Source: Pseudovibrio sp. Tun.PSC04-5.I4 (GTDB taxonomy: Bacteria; Pseudomonadota; Alphaproteobacteria; Rhizobiales; Stappiaceae). From it: a stretch of DNA of 64,000 nucleotides. Below are positions 1 through 8,410 of this stretch, piece by piece. The notes under the pieces were generated by a model that was not told the origin of the DNA, made no database searches, and was given only the letters and a program-made list of their open reading frames with translations. Positions within the stretch are counted from its first letter, which is position 1. The number at the start of each line of letters is the position of its first letter. The position numbers were made by a program, and so were the translations under genes. Where the stretch lies: positions 2,802,501 to 2,866,500 of the forward strand of contig NZ_FNLB01000006.1 in NCBI RefSeq assembly GCF_900104145.1, in the 5' to 3' direction.

Positions 1-268
1 CGCTGTCTGTGTCATGACCGGTTAGCATGATTACAGGTGCGCCAAAGCCGGCTTTGCGCAACATCTTCACAGCCTCACGGCCATCAATGTCCGGCAAACC
101 AACATCCATCAAAACAAGATCAAAATGATCTTCTTTTGCTTTTTTGATGCCAGTTGCAGCATTCTCTGCTTGAGTGGTTTCAAATTCATCATAGAGCGAC
201 AGTTGCTCTACGAGAGCTTCGCGCAGATCGTTATCGTCATCTACAAGAAGAATTTTACGTGCGGTCAT
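1..268 (-). CDS. Response regulator, receiver domain (3' part outside window)
   Basis: The first 89 codons of a two-component response regulator are visible, starting at the ATG at 266-268; the rest runs off the window edge. The receiver domain shows the acidic pocket in KILLVDDDNDLRE, the phospho-acceptor Asp in LVLMDVGLPDIDG and the conserved Thr in VIMLTGHDTDS. The style (MTARKILLVDDD start, receiver at the N-terminus) suits the OmpR-type regulators of Alphaproteobacteria and recalls CenR-like proteins, but the DNA-binding domain lies outside the window, so the subfamily is open. It is divergent from the L,D-transpeptidase gene at 467. Confidence 0.85.
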   Translation of the reverse strand, partial: MTARKILLVDDDNDLREALVEQLSLYDEFETTQAENAATGIKKAKEDHFDLVLMDVGLPDIDGREAVKMLRKAGFGAPVIMLTGHDTDS

Positions 269-466
269 ATTCTCACCCAATCACCGGTAGCGGTGCATTG
301 CCTAAAACTTATCTCACATAAATACATGAAGGGTTGCCGAAAAAAAGGCGAGCGAAAACATGGTAAATCTCCGAGTTTTTCGTAAAATCTAGTTCACGCG
401 CAAGTGACCCCCACTTTATTTGGGAGTGTTTCTTCCAGTATTTTTCTCAGGATATCAGGTTTCGTA

Positions 467-1039
467 ATGCTTCCACTCGCTATGCCCACCCCGCCTACAA
501 AACTGCGTAAAAAGACGCAAAAAACGCTATTTGTGCGCCATACAGGTGAGGAACCACACTCCGGAACACTTAGTCTTGGAGCGGTAACATTTGCGTGTGC
601 GCTGGGAAGAACTGGTTTAACGCACACAAAGAAGGAAGGCGATGGAACGACGCCAATTGGACGCTTTGAACTGCTGAATGTGTATTATCGCGCAGATCGT
701 GGGTCCTGTCCGGTAACTTATTTGCCGGTTTCACCACTTTCTCCTGATGACGGCTGGTGCGATTCTTCTGAGGAGACGCTCTACAACCGACCTGTTGATT
801 TGCCATATGAACCCAGTCACGAAAAAATGTGGCGGGATGATCGGCTCTACGACATTGTTGTTGTGCTGGACTGCAACATGTATCCGGCCGTTAAGAACGA
901 AGGCAGCGCCGTCTTCTTTCACGTCGCCCGTGAAGGCTTTTTACCGACAGAGGGCTGTATTGCTGTTTACCCAGAAGTGATGCGTGAGATCCTGAAGGAA
1001 ATGGCTCCTGGTGACGTGCTAGAAGTGTGTGTTGATTAA
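467..1039 (+). CDS. L,D-transpeptidase (YkuD/ErfK fold) family protein
   Basis: 190-residue protein of the YkuD-type L,D-transpeptidase family, which forms 3-3 cross-links in peptidoglycan or attaches proteins to it. The catalytic region is seen as AVFFHVAREGF followed by TEGCIAVYP, giving the His and Cys of the active site. The upstream KKEGDGTTPIGRFELL stretch is typical of the short single-domain rhizobial members. The ATG at 467 is preceded by a weak AGG; the ATG at 482 is an alternative, and the longer frame from 404 lacks a ribosome site. No signal peptide is obvious, so the cellular location is uncertain. Divergent from the response regulator. Confidence 0.82.
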   Translation: MLPLAMPTPPTKLRKKTQKTLFVRHTGEEPHSGTLSLGAVTFACALGRTGLTHTKKEGDGTTPIGRFELLNVYYRADRGSCPVTYLPVSPLSPDDGWCDSSEETLYNRPVDLPYEPSHEKMWRDDRLYDIVVVLDCNMYPAVKNEGSAVFFHVAREGFLPTEGCIAVYPEVMREILKEMAPGDVLEVCVD

Positions 1040-1173
1040 CGCAAAACTCGTTCAATGCATAAGGGCTGCTTTAAAGCGGCTCGTTCAGTTGTTCTAACCG
1101 AGGGTTTCTCCTGTATTTTCCCTAGTAATCTACGGTATTTTCCTTCATATAGTGCGTTCTTGACGGGTTAAAT

Positions 1174-2097
1174 ATGGATGGTAGCGAGCTGATGACGGAT
1201 ATGTTGGTTCCCTTTTTAAAAATGAACGGCCTTGGCAATGATTTCGTGGTGTTTGATGCCCGCGAAAACGAAATTGCCTTAACTCCCGAGCAGATAGCTG
1301 CAATCGGGAGCCGTACTAAGGGAATTGGCTTTGATCAGATGATCACCGTTGAGCCCACCAATTCCGGCGCTTATGCATTTATGCGAATTCACAACCGTGA
1401 TGGCAGTGAAGTAGGTGCTTGCGGAAACGCAACACGGTGTATTGGCCGCCTGTTAATGGACGAGGCGAAAACCTCAAACGTTGCTATTCTCACGAATGCA
1501 GGATTGTTGATTGCTCATGCCTCTGACAGCGAAACACTTGTGAGCGTAGACATGGGCGTTCCGCGTCTTGAGTGGAAGCAAATCCCGCTTGCGGAAGAGT
1601 TTGTTGATACACGCGCTATTGAGCTTCAGATCGGGCCAATTGATGCGCCAGTTCTGCACTCGCCAAGTGTTGTTAACGTTGGTAATCCGCATGCTATTTT
1701 CTGGGTGGATGATATTGAAACCCATGACCTTGAGCGGTTTGGACCATTGCTTGAGTGTCACCCGATGTTCCCTGAAAAGGCGAATATCTCTCTGGCTCAA
1801 ATCATCGGCGAAAACGAGATCCGCCTGAAGGTTTGGGAACGTGGTGTTGGCTTGACGCGAGCCTGTGGCACCGCAGCCTGCGCAACGGGAGTTGCTGCAG
1901 CACGGACAGGACGAACAGCACGTAAGTGCACCGTTCATCTACCGGGAGGGCCGCTGGGTATTGAGTGGCGTGAGGACAATGACCACATCATAATGACCGG
2001 CGAAACAGAAATTGAATTCGAGGGTGAGCTTAATCTTAACACCCTGACCTACACAAAGACCGCTTCGGGGGATGCGGCAATGGAGCCTACGCAGTGA
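1174..2097 (+). CDS. dapF: Diaminopimelate epimerase
   Basis: Converts LL-diaminopimelate to meso-diaminopimelate, the last epimerisation in lysine and peptidoglycan precursor synthesis. It has 307 residues from the ATG at 1174; the in-frame ATG at 1192 would also fit the family. Both catalytic cysteines are in place: C83 in GACGNATRC and C231 in TRACGTAACATG. The N-terminal FLKMNGLGNDFVV signature is clear. Its stop overlaps the GTG start of mtaB by four bases (GTGA), so translation is probably coupled. dapB of the same pathway lies at 21137-21952. Confidence 0.97.
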   Translation: MDGSELMTDMLVPFLKMNGLGNDFVVFDARENEIALTPEQIAAIGSRTKGIGFDQMITVEPTNSGAYAFMRIHNRDGSEVGACGNATRCIGRLLMDEAKTSNVAILTNAGLLIAHASDSETLVSVDMGVPRLEWKQIPLAEEFVDTRAIELQIGPIDAPVLHSPSVVNVGNPHAIFWVDDIETHDLERFGPLLECHPMFPEKANISLAQIIGENEIRLKVWERGVGLTRACGTAACATGVAAARTGRTARKCTVHLPGGPLGIEWREDNDHIIMTGETEIEFEGELNLNTLTYTKTASGDAAMEPTQ

Positions 2098-3362
2098 GCA
2101 TTGATGTTGTAACATTCGGCTGTCGCCTGAACGCTTATGAGTCGGAAGTGATGAAGCGCGAAGCCGAGGCCGCTGGCCTGAAAGACGCCGTGCTGATCAA
2201 CACCTGTGCCGTGACCAACGAAGCAGTCCGCCAAGCACGACAAGCCATTCGTAAAACACGTCGCGAAAACCCTGATGCACGCATCATCGTAACCGGATGT
2301 GCCGCACAAACTGAGTCTAAAACCTTTGCCGAGATGGGTGAAGTGGATCTGGTTCTTGGCAACTCTGAAAAGCTTGAGCGCGCCTCTTATGGCCGTGTCG
2401 CTCAGTTTGGCATTGAGGATACCGAGAAGGTTCGCGTTAACGATATTATGAGCGTGCGCGAAACTGCAGGTCATCTGATTGACGGGCTTGAAGGACGTTC
2501 CCGCGCCTTTGTTCAAGTCCAAAACGGATGTGACCACCGCTGCACGTTCTGCATTATCCCCTATGGCCGTGGAAACTCTCGCTCAGTACCGATGGGCGTT
2601 GTGATTGATCAGATCAAACGGCTGGTTGATAATGGCTACGGCGAAATCGTACTGACTGGTGTCGATATCACCTCTTTTGGTGCCGATCTGCCGGGCACAC
2701 CAAAGCTGGGAACGCTCTGTGCCAAGATACTGAAGATGGTTCCTGATCTGAAGCGACTGCGCCTCTCCTCCATCGACAGTATTGAAGCTGATGATGAGTT
2801 GATGGAAGTCATCGCCCATGATCAACGTCTGATGTCGCACTTGCACCTGTCTTTGCAGGCTGGCGACAACATGATTCTGAAACGCATGAAGCGTCGGCAC
2901 TCTCGCGAGGATACCATCCAATTTTGCGAGGACGTTCGCAAGATGCGTCCCGATGTTGTGTTTGGCGCTGATATCATCGCCGGCTTCCCAACAGAAACCG
3001 ATGAGATGTTTGAGAACACCATGCGCATTGTTGATGAGTGCGGCCTGACACACTTACACGTGTTCCCGTTCTCTCCTCGCCCAGGTACACCAGCAGCTCG
3101 CATGCCGCAGCTTGATCGCAGGATTATTAAAGAGCGCGCAGCCCGTCTTCGTATTAAGGGTCAGGAAGCTTTGCTTGCTCACCTTCGTGCGGAAGTTGGT
3201 AAGGAGCGTGAGATCCTCATTGAGCGTGAGGGACTTGGTCGCACCGAGCAGTTTACGCAGGTTGAACTGGATGCGGGCACAGCAGGAAGTCTTGTTTCTG
3301 CACGCATTACAGGGCATACCGAAAGACATCTGATTGCAGAGCCGGTTGGCAAAGTTGCATAA
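2094..3362 (+). CDS. mtaB: tRNA ms2t6A methylthiotransferase MtaB
   Basis: Radical-SAM enzyme that adds a methylthio group to t6A37 of tRNAs reading ANN codons. It has 422 residues starting at GTG 2094. The UPF0004 domain contributes C10, C38 and C69 for the auxiliary 4Fe-4S cluster; the radical-SAM cluster cysteines are C146, C150 and C153 in CDHRCTFC; a TRAM-like tail follows. It is distinguished from MiaB (also present at 41601) by the short N-terminus beginning directly with VTFGCRLNAYES. It lies between dapF (4-base overlap) and ftsY (30 bp), an order common in rhizobia. Confidence 0.94.
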   Translation: MSIDVVTFGCRLNAYESEVMKREAEAAGLKDAVLINTCAVTNEAVRQARQAIRKTRRENPDARIIVTGCAAQTESKTFAEMGEVDLVLGNSEKLERASYGRVAQFGIEDTEKVRVNDIMSVRETAGHLIDGLEGRSRAFVQVQNGCDHRCTFCIIPYGRGNSRSVPMGVVIDQIKRLVDNGYGEIVLTGVDITSFGADLPGTPKLGTLCAKILKMVPDLKRLRLSSIDSIEADDELMEVIAHDQRLMSHLHLSLQAGDNMILKRMKRRHSREDTIQFCEDVRKMRPDVVFGADIIAGFPTETDEMFENTMRIVDECGLTHLHVFPFSPRPGTPAARMPQLDRRIIKERAARLRIKGQEALLAHLRAEVGKEREILIEREGLGRTEQFTQVELDAGTAGSLVSARITGHTERHLIAEPVGKVA

Positions 3363-3392
3363 GCTTTTACACTTCAAGGGTACCTTTCCAGT

Positions 3393-4928
3393 ATGAGCGA
3401 AAAAAAGCGCGGTTTTTTCAGTCGCCTGTTTGGTGGCACCTCAGAAGAAACACAGAGCGAGCAGGAGCAGACCGCTCCTGATAGCGCAGAGCTGCGTGAG
3501 TCTCTTGAAGGCGTTCAAGCTGTGCCGTTGGACTCAGTAAATGGCCTTGAAGAAACGGCAGAAGCAATTGCAAATGAAACGCTTGATCTCGAAAATCCAG
3601 AGATCACAGCGGAACCTGCGCCCATTGCCGAACCGGAACCAACTGAGAAACCTCCAGTTTTTGGCAGAGCGGAAATCAAAGCGCTGGAAGATACAGCGTA
3701 TCTGGCCGACGACCTTCCGGATGAAAACGTTTCAGCAGACGCTCCTCCGGAGGCAGATATACTAGGGATAGAAGACAGCGATAAAGCTGTTGCTACCTCT
3801 GAGGATATTGCCGATGGAAACCCCATTCTCGCATCTGAGATCTCTGAAACATCTGGAGAAACTCAAGGACCAGAAGAAGCTGGAAGCGCTAAAGATCTTC
3901 GCGGAGACGGAAAATCTGGAGCAGCTGACGAAGCTCAAGAAATTGAAGAGGCTGGACAAACTCAGCGAACTGAAAAAGCTGGGCAAATTGTTCCAGTAAA
4001 GAAAAGCTGGTACCAACGCCTTAAGGCCGGGCTTTCCCGGTCGTCCAGTGCCCTTACTGAGGGCATCAGCTCAATCTTCACCAAGCGCAAGCTGGATGCA
4101 GATACACTTGAAGAGCTGGAAGATATTCTCATTCAGGCTGACCTTGGCATCGACACGGCAATAGCGATCACAGATCGTGTTTCCGATGGCCGATACGACA
4201 AGGAAATTTCTGGCGAGGAAGTGCGCGCAATTCTTGCTGAAGAAATTGAGAGCGTACTTGAACCAGTCGCCAAACCACTGGATCTCGACCACGGACACAA
4301 ACCGCACGTCGTTTTGATGGTGGGTGTAAACGGGACTGGTAAGACCACCACAATCGGCAAGCTGTCCTCCCTGCTTCATGAGCAAGGCAAAAAAGTTATG
4401 CTCGCAGCGGGAGATACATTCCGCGCAGCAGCAGTTGAGCAGTTGAAAGTATGGGGTGACCGCACCGGCGCTGAAGTGGTTGCTCGCGATACCGGGGCGG
4501 ATGCTGCCGGACTTGCCTATGATGCTATTGACGCGGCTCTTAATAAAGACGTTGATGTCTTGCTGATTGATACAGCTGGCCGTTTGCAGAACAAAGCCGA
4601 GCTGATGGATGAGCTTGAGAAGATCATCCGCGTAATCAAAAAGCAGATCCCAGATGCGCCGCACACCGTTCTCCTGACACTCGATGCGACGACCGGGCAG
4701 AACGCACTTTCTCAGGTTGAAATTTTCGGCAAAGTTGCGGGTGTGACCGGGCTTGTGATGACCAAGCTGGATGGCACAGCCCGTGGCGGTATTCTGGTAG
4801 CCATTGCCCGCAAATATGGCCTTCCTGTTCACTTCATCGGCGTTGGTGAAGGCGTTGAGGATCTTGAACCATTCTCCGCCAAGGACTTTGCTGAGGCAAT
4901 TGCAGGCAAAGACGAAGCCTTCGATTGA
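3393..4928 (+). CDS. ftsY: Signal recognition particle receptor FtsY
   Basis: GTPase that docks SRP-ribosome complexes at the inner membrane. It has 511 residues. An acidic Glu/Ala/Pro-rich A domain (about 1-200) precedes the N domain (about 205-295) and the G domain with GVNGTGKTTT at 311-320, LLIDTAGR and TKLDGTARGG. The A domain is long, and its end (about residues 147-200) is built from short imperfect repeats of the EEAG/QTQ kind. The same bases read in the +1 frame give a strikingly regular Leu/Lys pattern (see findings). It follows mtaB in the same orientation. A small inverted repeat at 4926-4943 lies just beyond the stop. Confidence 0.97.
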   Translation: MSEKKRGFFSRLFGGTSEETQSEQEQTAPDSAELRESLEGVQAVPLDSVNGLEETAEAIANETLDLENPEITAEPAPIAEPEPTEKPPVFGRAEIKALEDTAYLADDLPDENVSADAPPEADILGIEDSDKAVATSEDIADGNPILASEISETSGETQGPEEAGSAKDLRGDGKSGAADEAQEIEEAGQTQRTEKAGQIVPVKKSWYQRLKAGLSRSSSALTEGISSIFTKRKLDADTLEELEDILIQADLGIDTAIAITDRVSDGRYDKEISGEEVRAILAEEIESVLEPVAKPLDLDHGHKPHVVLMVGVNGTGKTTTIGKLSSLLHEQGKKVMLAAGDTFRAAAVEQLKVWGDRTGAEVVARDTGADAAGLAYDAIDAALNKDVDVLLIDTAGRLQNKAELMDELEKIIRVIKKQIPDAPHTVLLTLDATTGQNALSQVEIFGKVAGVTGLVMTKLDGTARGGILVAIARKYGLPVHFIGVGEGVEDLEPFSAKDFAEAIAGKDEAFD

Positions 4929-5012
4929 ACTAGCGTAAGTTCATTGGACCCTCGCAGGTGATAGGCTAATGTAGGTTCTGTTACTTACTCGCTTATTGCC
5001 CGAGGATTTCCC

Positions 5013-5624
5013 ATGAGCTTGGAATATATTCTCACATCCATCGTTGTTATTTTATTGCCGGGTACAGGTGTCCTTTACACCGTCGCAGTTGGGCTTGGTA
5101 AGGGCTTTCAGCCCAGTATTGCCGCCGCTTTTGGTTGCACGCTTGGTATTGTGCCTGCTGCACTAGCCAGCATTATTGGTGTTGCTGCTATTTTTCACAG
5201 CAGCACGCTTGCTTTTCAACTCCTCAAGTATCTCGGGGTTGTTTACCTATTTTATGTGTCCTGGAGCATTCTTCGAAGCGGTGGTGCATTAGAAGTAAAT
5301 GATGAGCGTAAGGAGCGAACTCTGCCTCATACTGTACTCGATGGCATTTTGCTCAACGTTTTAAACCCTAAGCTCTCACTTTTCTTCCTTGCGTTTTTGC
5401 CTCAATTTGTTTCTCCGAATAGCGCACAAGCGACATCAGCTTTGCTTCTCCACGCCCTTGTTTTTATGCTACTGACATTTCTGATTTTTGTAGCTTACGG
5501 CGCAACTGCTTCACTTGCTCGAGATTACGTGATCACTCGCCCAAAAGTTATGGCTTGGCTAAAGCGTGGCTTTGCCGCTACCTTTGGCGCTCTTGGAGTA
5601 AAGCTCGCCTTTGCCGAGAGCTAA
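5013..5624 (+). CDS. LysE/RhtB family amino-acid exporter
   Basis: 203-residue integral membrane protein of the LysE/RhtB superfamily, which exports amino acids or related metabolites. About six hydrophobic segments are visible, the N-terminal IVVILLPGTGVLYTVAVGLG matching the family's first helix with its conserved Pro-Gly, and the LNVLNPKLSLFFLAFLPQFV motif being diagnostic. A good ribosome site (GAGGA, six bases before ATG) supports the start. The substrate cannot be told from sequence. It sits 84 bp after ftsY, which may be a separate transcript. Confidence 0.88.
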   Translation: MSLEYILTSIVVILLPGTGVLYTVAVGLGKGFQPSIAAAFGCTLGIVPAALASIIGVAAIFHSSTLAFQLLKYLGVVYLFYVSWSILRSGGALEVNDERKERTLPHTVLDGILLNVLNPKLSLFFLAFLPQFVSPNSAQATSALLLHALVFMLLTFLIFVAYGATASLARDYVITRPKVMAWLKRGFAATFGALGVKLAFAES

Positions 5625-5671
5625 GTGCACAGAACAAATAGGCTCACATCAGAGCAAGCTATTGGAACAAT

Positions 5672-6133
5672 ATGGAAAACTTAAAGCTGAGGTTCCCTCC
5701 CATCCTCGTCTTTCTTGCTGTTGCTGCACTCGTTTGGGTGTCGGCATTCCTGCTACCTGGTGACGTAAACCTACACGGTGCTGGCAATGCCTTTCTCGTA
5801 ATCGGCATTGGTGCCGGTGCATATTTCGGCATCACAGGCATCTCTGAATTTCGGAGAGCACGAACAACGACAAGCCCAACAAAACTCGAAAATGTGAGCG
5901 CTATCGTTTCTGCCGGGATATATTCCAAAACCCGAAACCCAATGTATCTGGGGCTGCAGTTTATGTTGCTTGGCTGGGCAATTTATCAGGGAAATTTGTT
6001 TTCAATTGCAATTGCCTTGGGCTTTGCTGGTTACATCACCCTGTTCCAAATCATACCTGAGGAAGCTACTTTAGAAGAAAACTTCGGCGAAGAGTACATG
6101 GAATACAAGGCCCGTGTACGCCGCTGGATGTGA
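5672..6133 (+). CDS. Isoprenylcysteine carboxyl methyltransferase-like membrane protein
   Basis: 153-residue protein with about four membrane segments and the C-terminal signature of the ICMT/phospholipid methyltransferase group: SKTRNPMYLGL followed by EEATLEENFGEEYMEYKARVRRW. In this family the Arg-Asn-Pro and the Glu-rich tail form the SAM and substrate site. Bacterial members have poorly known substrates, so a role as a small-molecule or lipid methyltransferase is only inferred. The ribosome site is weak. It follows the LysE-type gene by 47 bp. Confidence 0.8.
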   Translation: MENLKLRFPPILVFLAVAALVWVSAFLLPGDVNLHGAGNAFLVIGIGAGAYFGITGISEFRRARTTTSPTKLENVSAIVSAGIYSKTRNPMYLGLQFMLLGWAIYQGNLFSIAIALGFAGYITLFQIIPEEATLEENFGEEYMEYKARVRRWM

Positions 6134-6291
6134 GTTTTGCAAAAGCGAGCTTCAGGCTAAAACAAGCCAATCTCCGTGTTGCTTCAACCTACACCCTCAA
6201 TTGTTACCCTATAGTAAGGATGCGCAATTACTGTTCCTCAGCGTAATACTGGCCGTTGGCCCAAGAATAGTAAAAAAGAGGAAATACAAAA

Positions 6292-6624
6292 ATGGCCGTG
6301 CTTATGAAGTTCAAAGGGATTGAGCAGGTTTATAAGGAAACTGGCAAGATAGAGGCGGCTTTAACGAAGGCCAAAGTAGACGATGAAAAGCAAAAGGCAT
6401 TTATCAAAGAACTGCTGCAAAAACGAAAACGCGTTGAAGATAAATTTCTGGATGAAGTCAATAACGACCCAAAGCTAAAGAACTTTAAGGCTCAGACAAT
6501 CAAAGGTGATGGCGGTTACACCAAAGCACTTAAAGACGCAGCAGATCGCTTGCCTGTTGAATTAAAGGAAGCAAGCGGGAAGGTAACTTTGGTCGTTGGC
6601 AAAAACAATGCCGTCGGCACATAG
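6292..6624 (+). CDS. Small basic hypothetical protein
   Basis: I do not recognise this 110-residue protein. It is rich in Lys and Glu, has no cysteine, no signal peptide and no membrane segment. The first 60 residues look like a charged helical hairpin (KETGKIEAALTKAKVDDEKQ and following), and it ends in a short beta-like tail, KVTLVVGKNNAVGT. A GAGGA ribosome site nine bases before the ATG supports expression, as do ordinary codon choices. It is followed by an 11-bp perfect hairpin at 6658-6683 and converges on the peptide ABC operon. Confidence 0.65.
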   Translation: MAVLMKFKGIEQVYKETGKIEAALTKAKVDDEKQKAFIKELLQKRKRVEDKFLDEVNNDPKLKNFKAQTIKGDGGYTKALKDAADRLPVELKEASGKVTLVVGKNNAVGT

Positions 6625-6657
6625 CCAGTTGCCAGCCCCTACGCGCTGTACTGTGAG

Positions 6658-6683
6658 ATCATGGCCGAAACCTCGGCCATGAT
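6658..6683. terminator. Perfect 11-bp hairpin between convergent genes
   Basis: ATCATGGCCGA at 6658-6668 pairs without mismatch with TCGGCCATGAT at 6673-6683 around an AACC loop. It lies between the end of the small hypothetical gene and the convergent ABC operon. There is no T-tract on either side, so it is either a weak bidirectional terminator or a 3'-end stabilising stem. Confidence 0.5.
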
Positions 6684-6758
6684 GACAATTTGTGTCAGCT
6701 GTATGAGCCGCCCTGCATATTCGAAAGTGGCATTTTGCTCGCCTATTCATTGGCTGTA

Positions 6759-8393
6759 TCAGATGCCAGTTTCGCCGCCTTCAATTGCTTCCATCCGGAA
6801 AGCTGCGGCCATAAGCGCCTTTGTGTAATCCGTTTTGGGATTATCAAAAACCTCATCAGACGTCCCTGCTTCCATGACCTTACCGTGCTTCATGACGACA
6901 ACATCATTGGCGAGTGCCCGCACAACCTTGAGATCATGGGAGATGAATAAATACGCCAGCCCATGCGCTTTTTGCAGATCACGAAGCAGATCCACCACTT
7001 GTGCCTGAACACTCATATCCAGCGCTGAAGTTGGCTCATCCAGCATAACGAATTTAGGCTCCAGCACCATCGCCCGAGCGATAGAGATGCGCTGACGTTG
7101 TCCGCCCGAAAATTCATGCGGATAACGGAACCTAGTTGAAGCATCCAATCCCACTTCTTCCAGAGCAGCAGCAACTTTTGCTTCGCGCTCTGCAGCTGTC
7201 AATGTTGGCATATGGATCGTTAAGCCCTCACCCACAATTTCCGCCACTGACATCCGTGGAGATAGAGATCCGAAAGGGTCCTGAAAGACGATCTGCATAT
7301 CTTTTCGCAACGGACGCATCTGCTTCCACGATTGCTCTTGAATTTCGGAGCCGTTGAAACTGATTTTCCCTGTCGAAGAGATCATGCGTAAGATCGCAAG
7401 GCCCAGCGTTGTTTTTCCTGAACCACTCTCGCCCACTATCCCAAGCGTTTGACCAACTCTGACTTTTACATCGATGCCATCAACTGCTTTGATATGACTA
7501 ACAGTTTTGCGCATGAAGCCGCGTTTAACCGGAAACCAGACCTTGAGGTCCGTCGCTTCCATAATAATTGGCTGGCTATTATCGCCTGCGGGTGGGTGAC
7601 CTTTCGGTTCTGCAGCGAGCAGGTGTTGGGTATATTCGTGTTGAGGACGCTCAAAAATGTCTTCAACATTCCCCTGCTCGACGATTTCACCCTGTGTCAT
7701 GACACAGACACGGTCAGAGATCCTGCGTACGATACCCAAGTCATGCGTGATGAAGAGCATGGCCATGCCGGTGCTCTTTTGCAAATCTTTCAGCAATTGC
7801 AGAATTTGCGCCTGAACAGTCACATCTAGCGCTGTTGTTGGTTCGTCCGCTATCAGAAGATCTGGCTCATTTGCCAGCGCCATAGCGATCATGACACGCT
7901 GTCTTTGGCCGCCAGAAAGCTGGTGCGGATAGGAGTTTAACCGCTCCTCCGCATCGGGAATGCCAACCTGAGCCAGCAGTTCCAATACCCGTTTTCGGGC
8001 GTTGGTTTCCCCCAAGCCACGGTGAATTCTTAGGATTTCAGAGACCTGCTGCTCAATGGTATGCAGCGGATTCAAAGAGCTCATTGGCTCCTGAAAAATC
8101 ATCGAAACCTTGTTGCCACGTACTTTCCGCATGTCGCTTTCAGTAGCCGCTATAAGGTCTTCGCCCTGATAAACGATCTTGCCGGTTGGATGACTGGCGG
8201 CGGGATACGGCAACAGCTTTAGTACTGACAAAGCGGTGACGGATTTACCAGAGCCGCTTTCTCCGACCAGCGCAAGGGTTTCCCCTTTGTCGATGCTGAA
8301 AGAGATTTTATCGACAGCAAGATTATTATTCTCACCCTGACTGAAGGCGACAGATAGTTCCTCAACAGAGAGGAGCGTGTTTTTATTGGTCAT
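6759..8393 (-). CDS. yejF: Peptide ABC transporter, fused ATP-binding protein (YejF-like)
   Basis: Tandem ATPase of an oligopeptide-type importer; both nucleotide-binding domains are on one chain, as in YejF. The N half has GESGSGKS, LSGGQRQRV and LLIADEPT; the C half has GESGSGKT, FSGGQRQRI and FVMLDEPT. I place the start at the ATG at 8393 (544 residues) because an AAGGGAGGA ribosome site sits just before it; an in-frame ATG at 8411 overlaps the yejE stop and contains that site. It is last in a five-gene operon with two binding proteins and two permeases. The E. coli YejABEF system imports microcin C and peptides; substrates here are inferred only. Confidence 0.93.
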   Translation of the reverse strand: MTNKNTLLSVEELSVAFSQGENNNLAVDKISFSIDKGETLALVGESGSGKSVTALSVLKLLPYPAASHPTGKIVYQGEDLIAATESDMRKVRGNKVSMIFQEPMSSLNPLHTIEQQVSEILRIHRGLGETNARKRVLELLAQVGIPDAEERLNSYPHQLSGGQRQRVMIAMALANEPDLLIADEPTTALDVTVQAQILQLLKDLQKSTGMAMLFITHDLGIVRRISDRVCVMTQGEIVEQGNVEDIFERPQHEYTQHLLAAEPKGHPPAGDNSQPIIMEATDLKVWFPVKRGFMRKTVSHIKAVDGIDVKVRVGQTLGIVGESGSGKTTLGLAILRMISSTGKISFNGSEIQEQSWKQMRPLRKDMQIVFQDPFGSLSPRMSVAEIVGEGLTIHMPTLTAAEREAKVAAALEEVGLDASTRFRYPHEFSGGQRQRISIARAMVLEPKFVMLDEPTSALDMSVQAQVVDLLRDLQKAHGLAYLFISHDLKVVRALANDVVVMKHGKVMEAGTSDEVFDNPKTDYTKALMAAAFRMEAIEGGETGI

Positions 8394-8410
8394 GTGCGTT
8401 CCTCCCTTCA

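Noticed and set aside
6114..6323. 69-codon plus-strand frame between the methyltransferase-like gene and the small hypothetical gene
   Set aside because: It overlaps both neighbours in another frame, has no ribosome site and no recognisable pattern.
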